This document shows positions 61,114 through 64,000 of a DNA stretch of 64,000 bases, piece by piece. The stretch lies in the NCBI GenBank assembly GCA_004297445.1, contig SCUK01000028.1, positions 1 through 64,000 on the forward strand, given 5' to 3'. The stretch comes from Anaerolineae bacterium. GTDB lineage: Bacteria; Chloroflexota; Anaerolineae; Anaerolineales; UBA11579. Positions within the stretch are counted from its first letter, which is position 1, and each line of letters begins with the position of its first letter. The notes below the pieces were generated by a model, which worked only from the letters and a program-made list of their open reading frames with translations, did no database searches and had not been told where the DNA came from. The position numbers were made by a program, and so were the translations under genes.

Positions 61114-61150
61114 ACCGCCGCCAGTGCGCTTGCACCGGCGGCGGTTTTGA
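61114..61150 (+). terminator. intrinsic terminator between tsaC and the methyltransferase gene
   Basis: ACCGCCGCC-A-GTGC pairs with GCAC-C-GGCGGCGGT around GCTT, followed by TTTTG. A TATAAT at 61074-61079 lies just upstream on the same strand. Confidence 0.75.
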
Positions 61151-61217
61151 TTATCTGGAAAGCTGTTCAAGGGTCAACGCCAATTCGAGTGTGCCCTCAT
61201 TCCTCGTTGACGCATAA

Positions 61218-62066
61218 CTAGGTCTTAATCGCTTCCACGTACAGACCGATTTCCGGGCGGCGGAAGTCGAAGAAGCGCGGATCACGCAACACGGGGGCGG
61301 CGCTCTGCAGGTAACCGGAGCGGGCGGCGGTGGCGAATCCAGCGCTGCGGAACATCGCTTCCAGTTTGCCGGCGTTGTACCAGTTGAAGTGGTTGCCGGG
61401 ATACTGGCGCTGTTTCTCCAGCGAGGCGCGTGCCTGGCAGGCGGCCATCGCGTCATCGAATTGCAGGCGGCTGAACAGGTCGTTCAGCTCGGCGTCACTG
61501 ATCGGGTTCGCTATCGGGTCGGCGTGAATCTCGCTGGCGTTGCTGGCGAACTGGTAGAGAAAGTTCTGGCCGATGGACGCTTCGTTAGGGTTGACCCGGA
61601 ACGTCTTGTTCGGATAGGTCTTCTCATGGGCATCCTTGCGCCAGAACAGCGTCCGGTCGCCGGCCTGCCACGCCCGGTAGTAGATGTCCATATCCGGGAC
61701 GATGACCCGCAGCACGCCGCCGGGGCGCAGGGCGCGCTGGGCTTCGTTCAGAAAGTGCTGGGCGGCCTCATCGGTGACGTGTTCCAGCGCATAGGACGAG
61801 TAAATGATGTGGGCGGAGTTGTCCGCCACCGGCAGCGGGGTGAGGGCCAGCAGGTCCCAGGCCAGGTCCAGCTTATCGGCGTTGTCGTACCACTCGGAGG
61901 GGTGGTCGATCTTCGTCCACGCCGGGTGATTGAACTGAGGCCCCGCACCGACGTTGTAGAACTGCCGCTTTTGCACTGCCTCCGCGCCGTACAGCGATTC
62001 GTACGCGGCGAGGTCTACCTGCGCGGTGGCTTTCGTGGGACGTAGGGGAGTTTTGATGGATTTCAT
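61218..62066 (-). CDS. SAM-dependent methyltransferase, predicted
   Basis: A 282-residue protein with a type-11 methyltransferase core: FYNVGAGPQFNHPAWTKID, LPVADNSAHIIYSSYALEHVTDEAAQHFLNEAQRALRPGGVLRVIVPDM (the SAM-fold strands 4 and 5 with the post-I HVTDEAA helix), then a C-terminal lid with NHFNWYNAGKLEAMFRSAGF. The usual motif I G-x-G-x-G is reduced to VGAGPQF. Related proteins act in glycan or sugar-related methylation, but the target is unknown. It lies 30 bp downstream of tsaD. Confidence 0.75.
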   Translation of the reverse strand: MKSIKTPLRPTKATAQVDLAAYESLYGAEAVQKRQFYNVGAGPQFNHPAWTKIDHPSEWYDNADKLDLAWDLLALTPLPVADNSAHIIYSSYALEHVTDEAAQHFLNEAQRALRPGGVLRVIVPDMDIYYRAWQAGDRTLFWRKDAHEKTYPNKTFRVNPNEASIGQNFLYQFASNASEIHADPIANPISDAELNDLFSRLQFDDAMAACQARASLEKQRQYPGNHFNWYNAGKLEAMFRSAGFATAARSGYLQSAAPVLRDPRFFDFRRPEIGLYVEAIKT

Positions 62067-62096
62067 GTTTCACCCGATCAGGCGGAGTGCCTATGG

Positions 62097-63194
62097 TTAG
62101 CCTTGTGCAATAACCCCCACCGCCCAGTTCGGCAGGGCGTCCATCGCCAGCGGTTCGGGCGTAGTCTGCCCCAGCGCGTGACGGTAGTAGCCCGCCGCGG
62201 CAATCATCGCCGCGTTGTCGGTGCAGTATTTGAGCGCGGGGATGTGCACCCGGCCGGGCGTGTCTTTGGTCACCAGCGCGCGCAAGGCGGCGTTGGCTGA
62301 CACCCCGCCCGCCACGATGAGTTCTTTCGCATTGTGCTGCTGGGCGGCGAAGCGCGCCTTGGTTGCCAGCACCTCCACCACCGCCTGCTGGAACGATGCC
62401 GCCAGGTCGGCGGTAGGCAGGGGGGTATCCACCGCGCCCCAGTCCTTCACCTCGGCGGCGGCTTCGGGCGAAAGCGCCTTGCGCTTCAGGTCGCGCACCT
62501 GGTGCAGCACCGCGGTCTTCAGGCCGCTGAACGAGAAGTCGAACGTGCCTTCCAGCCACGAACGCGGGAAGGCGAAAGCGGCCGGGTTGCCACCCTCGGC
62601 GGCTTTCTGGATCGCCGGGCCGCCGGGGTAACCGAGGCCGAGCAGGCGCGCCACCTTGTCGAAGGCTTCGCCGGCGGCGTCGTCCAGCGTGCCGCCCAGC
62701 CGTTCGTAGGTCAGGTGCGCGGTCATGAGTACAAGTTCGGTGTGCCCGCCGGACACCAGCAGGGCGACCATCGGGAAGACCGGCTCGGGTTCGCCTTCGG
62801 CCGGGTCCAGCCACGCCGAGTAGATGTGCCCTTCGAGGTGGTTGACCCCGATGAGCGGCTTGCCGCCGCCCAGCGCCAGCCCCTTGGCGAAGTTGATGCC
62901 CACCACCAGGCTGCCGGGCAGGCCGGGGCCTTGCGTCACAGCGATGGCGTCGATATCTTCCAGCGAGAGGTGCGCCTGTTGCAGGGCTTCTTCGACGACG
63001 GTGTGGATGGTGCGCACATGCTGGCGCGAGGCGACCTCGGGGAACACCCCGCCGTATTTGGCGTGCAGCTTGGCCTGTGAGGCCACCACGCTGGACAGCA
63101 CCCGCCGGCCGTCTTCAACCACCGCGGCGGCGGTTTCATCGCACGAGGTCTCGATGCCGAGGATGCGGGCAGGGGGGAGCGAAGATTCGGTCAT
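62097..63194 (-). CDS. tsaD: tRNA threonylcarbamoyladenosine synthase component TsaD
   Basis: A 365-residue Kae1/TsaD ASKHA ATPase: ILGIETSCDETAAAVVEDG at the N-terminus, the metal ligands His119 and His123 in NHLEGHIYSAWL, VSGGHTELV, and the C-terminal KELIVAGGVSANAALR and YCTDNAAMIAAAGYY. It transfers the threonylcarbamoyl group to A37 of ANN-reading tRNAs, using the product of TsaC. TsaB and TsaE are not in the window. It sits between a methyltransferase gene and the M24 peptidase gene on the same strand. Confidence 0.95.
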   Translation of the reverse strand: MTESSLPPARILGIETSCDETAAAVVEDGRRVLSSVVASQAKLHAKYGGVFPEVASRQHVRTIHTVVEEALQQAHLSLEDIDAIAVTQGPGLPGSLVVGINFAKGLALGGGKPLIGVNHLEGHIYSAWLDPAEGEPEPVFPMVALLVSGGHTELVLMTAHLTYERLGGTLDDAAGEAFDKVARLLGLGYPGGPAIQKAAEGGNPAAFAFPRSWLEGTFDFSFSGLKTAVLHQVRDLKRKALSPEAAAEVKDWGAVDTPLPTADLAASFQQAVVEVLATKARFAAQQHNAKELIVAGGVSANAALRALVTKDTPGRVHIPALKYCTDNAAMIAAAGYYRHALGQTTPEPLAMDALPNWAVGVIAQG

Positions 63195-63250
63195 GGAAGA
63201 CTATTAGACCATACAGCGAAAGGCACGTGAGTCGTTATTCGAATCTCGTT

Positions 63251-64000
63251 TCACGCCTCTTCGATTGGAATCACCAGGTCATGCGGAAAATCGGCGAGCA
63301 CTTCCATATCGCCATTCGGGCGCACGTACACCGTGTCCTCAATGCGCACGCCCATGCCCTTGCTCGGGTAATACAGGCCGGGTTCAATGGTGACCACCAC
63401 GCCGGGGCGCAGCGTCACGGAGGCATCCCGCGAGAACGGCTGCTCGTGGATGTTCAGCCCCAGCCCGTGCCCCACGCTGTGCACATAGCCTTCCTGCACC
63501 GCCGGGTCCTGGCGGATGGTGGCGTGCCCCTGCGCCTCGAACAGGTCGCAGGTGCGTTCCTGCAAGAGGTTGAAAGGTGCGTTGGCTTCCAGCCCGCCCA
63601 TCAGGTCATCGAACACGTGCCTCACCTCGTCGTACAGTTTCTGCGCGTCCGGCGGGGCGTAGCCCAGGCACCAGGTGCGGGTGAAGTCTGAGTGGTAGCC
63701 GCCGCCCGGCTCCTGCAGGAAGATGTCGAAGACGATGGTCTTGCCGAGTTCCAGCGCGTCATCCGGGTTGCCTGTGCTGTGCGGCACGCCGGCGTCACGG
63801 CCGATGGCGAAGATAGTGCCGTGGGGATTCTCCACGCCCAGTTCCAGTGCGCTAGCGTTAATCAACGTCTTCACATCGCCAACCGTCACCGGCGCGCCGT
63901 CCTTCTTGCGCAGCACGCCCCCCTTTGCCTTGTGGCTTTGCAGGTAGGCCTTCACCCGGCCCACCACCTCGGCGGTGATGCGCCCCATGCGGCGCAGGCG
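63251..64000 (-). CDS. Xaa-Pro aminopeptidase-type M24 metallopeptidase, 5' truncated by window edge
   Basis: The visible 249 codons hold a nearly complete M24 pita-bread domain: VFDIFLQEPGGGYHSDFTRTW (metal ligands Asp and Asp), VHSVGHGLGLNIHEQPF (His), TIEPGLYYPSKGMGVRIEDTVYV (Glu, Glu). It removes N-terminal residues preceding proline, or is a related dipeptidase. Upstream creatinase-like residues expected at the N-terminus lie beyond position 64000; an in-frame ATG at 63988 (MGRITAEVV) is inside the frame and is not taken as the start. It is followed by tsaD after 56 bp. Confidence 0.88.
   Translation of the reverse strand, partial: RLRRMGRITAEVVGRVKAYLQSHKAKGGVLRKKDGAPVTVGDVKTLINASALELGVENPHGTIFAIGRDAGVPHSTGNPDDALELGKTIVFDIFLQEPGGGYHSDFTRTWCLGYAPPDAQKLYDEVRHVFDDLMGGLEANAPFNLLQERTCDLFEAQGHATIRQDPAVQEGYVHSVGHGLGLNIHEQPFSRDASVTLRPGVVVTIEPGLYYPSKGMGVRIEDTVYVRPNGDMEVLADFPHDLVIPIEEA

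Overview
The window looks like a chromosomal segment of a GC-rich member of the Chloroflexota, most likely Anaerolineae-like. This is inferred from style rather than from a marker gene. Many lipoproteins and single-pass proteins carry Thr/Pro-rich (TPTPT) linkers straight after the lipobox or membrane helix. NrfA has five CxxCH hemes instead of a CxxCK active-site heme. RNase J is present, groESL carries a CIRCE operator, and there are dispersed short palindromes of the TGTAGGGG and GGGCTTWAGCCC types. I see 56 protein-coding loci, two tRNAs (Pro-TGG, Ser-CGA), one complete IS1-family element and many intrinsic terminators. There is no CRISPR array, prophage or rRNA.

Layout. 0.2-4.5 kb: nucleotidyltransferase, DUF3089 lipoprotein hydrolase, YfcE-type phosphoesterase, PfkB kinase, LysM membrane protein. 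4.5-10.6 kb: two tandem DUF1801 genes, an intact IS1-type element (9-bp target duplication), RNase J with a long leader, groEL-groES. 10.6-21.5 kb: LysM/M23 lipoprotein, a fused DppB-DppC-like permease, Hsp20, a TIR-TM-WD40 protein, a methyltransferase, tRNA-Pro, a SWIM-finger protein behind a promoter/mini-ORF/terminator leader, and speD-speE. 21.6-28.4 kb: DUF2200, tRNA-Ser, a capsule-type glycosyltransferase gene cut in two by a hairpin with an in-frame stop, a beta-CASP RNase, RNase D, dnaK. 28.5-35.2 kb: lipoprotein, ANT(6)-like adenylyltransferase and cupin; then an overlapping operon of C39-type peptidase, sbcD and a TolB-like lipoprotein. 35.3-42.8 kb: MarR regulator, maltose-type ABC importer (malE, malF, malG, no ATPase) and two GH13 enzymes, together an alpha-glucan utilisation block. 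42.9-52.3 kb: sbcC, a four-helix-bundle protein, a MacB/LolD-type ABC exporter with adaptor, an MFS transporter. 52.3-55.7 kb: a pair of membrane-anchored TPR proteins, AT-richer by eye, bracketed by related hairpin repeats. 55.7-64 kb: a small membrane protein, nrfH-nrfA (ammonifying nitrite reduction), prfA-prmC, tsaC, a methyltransferase, tsaD and an M24 peptidase cut by the window edge.

How the genes work together. Translation quality and termination (prfA, prmC, tsaC, tsaD), RNA turnover (RNase J, beta-CASP RNase, RNase D), protein folding (groESL, dnaK, hsp20) and polyamine synthesis (speDE) are the housekeeping content. The secreted or surface amylase, importer and cytosolic-type GH13 enzyme form a plausible starch/maltodextrin pathway. 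nrfHA gives a quinol-linked nitrite-to-ammonia respiration. The accessory content most worth a second look is the TIR-WD40 protein, the TPR cassette, the SWIM leader, the split glycosyltransferase and the palindromic repeats. I found no clearly new multi-gene system; the best candidates are graded in the findings.
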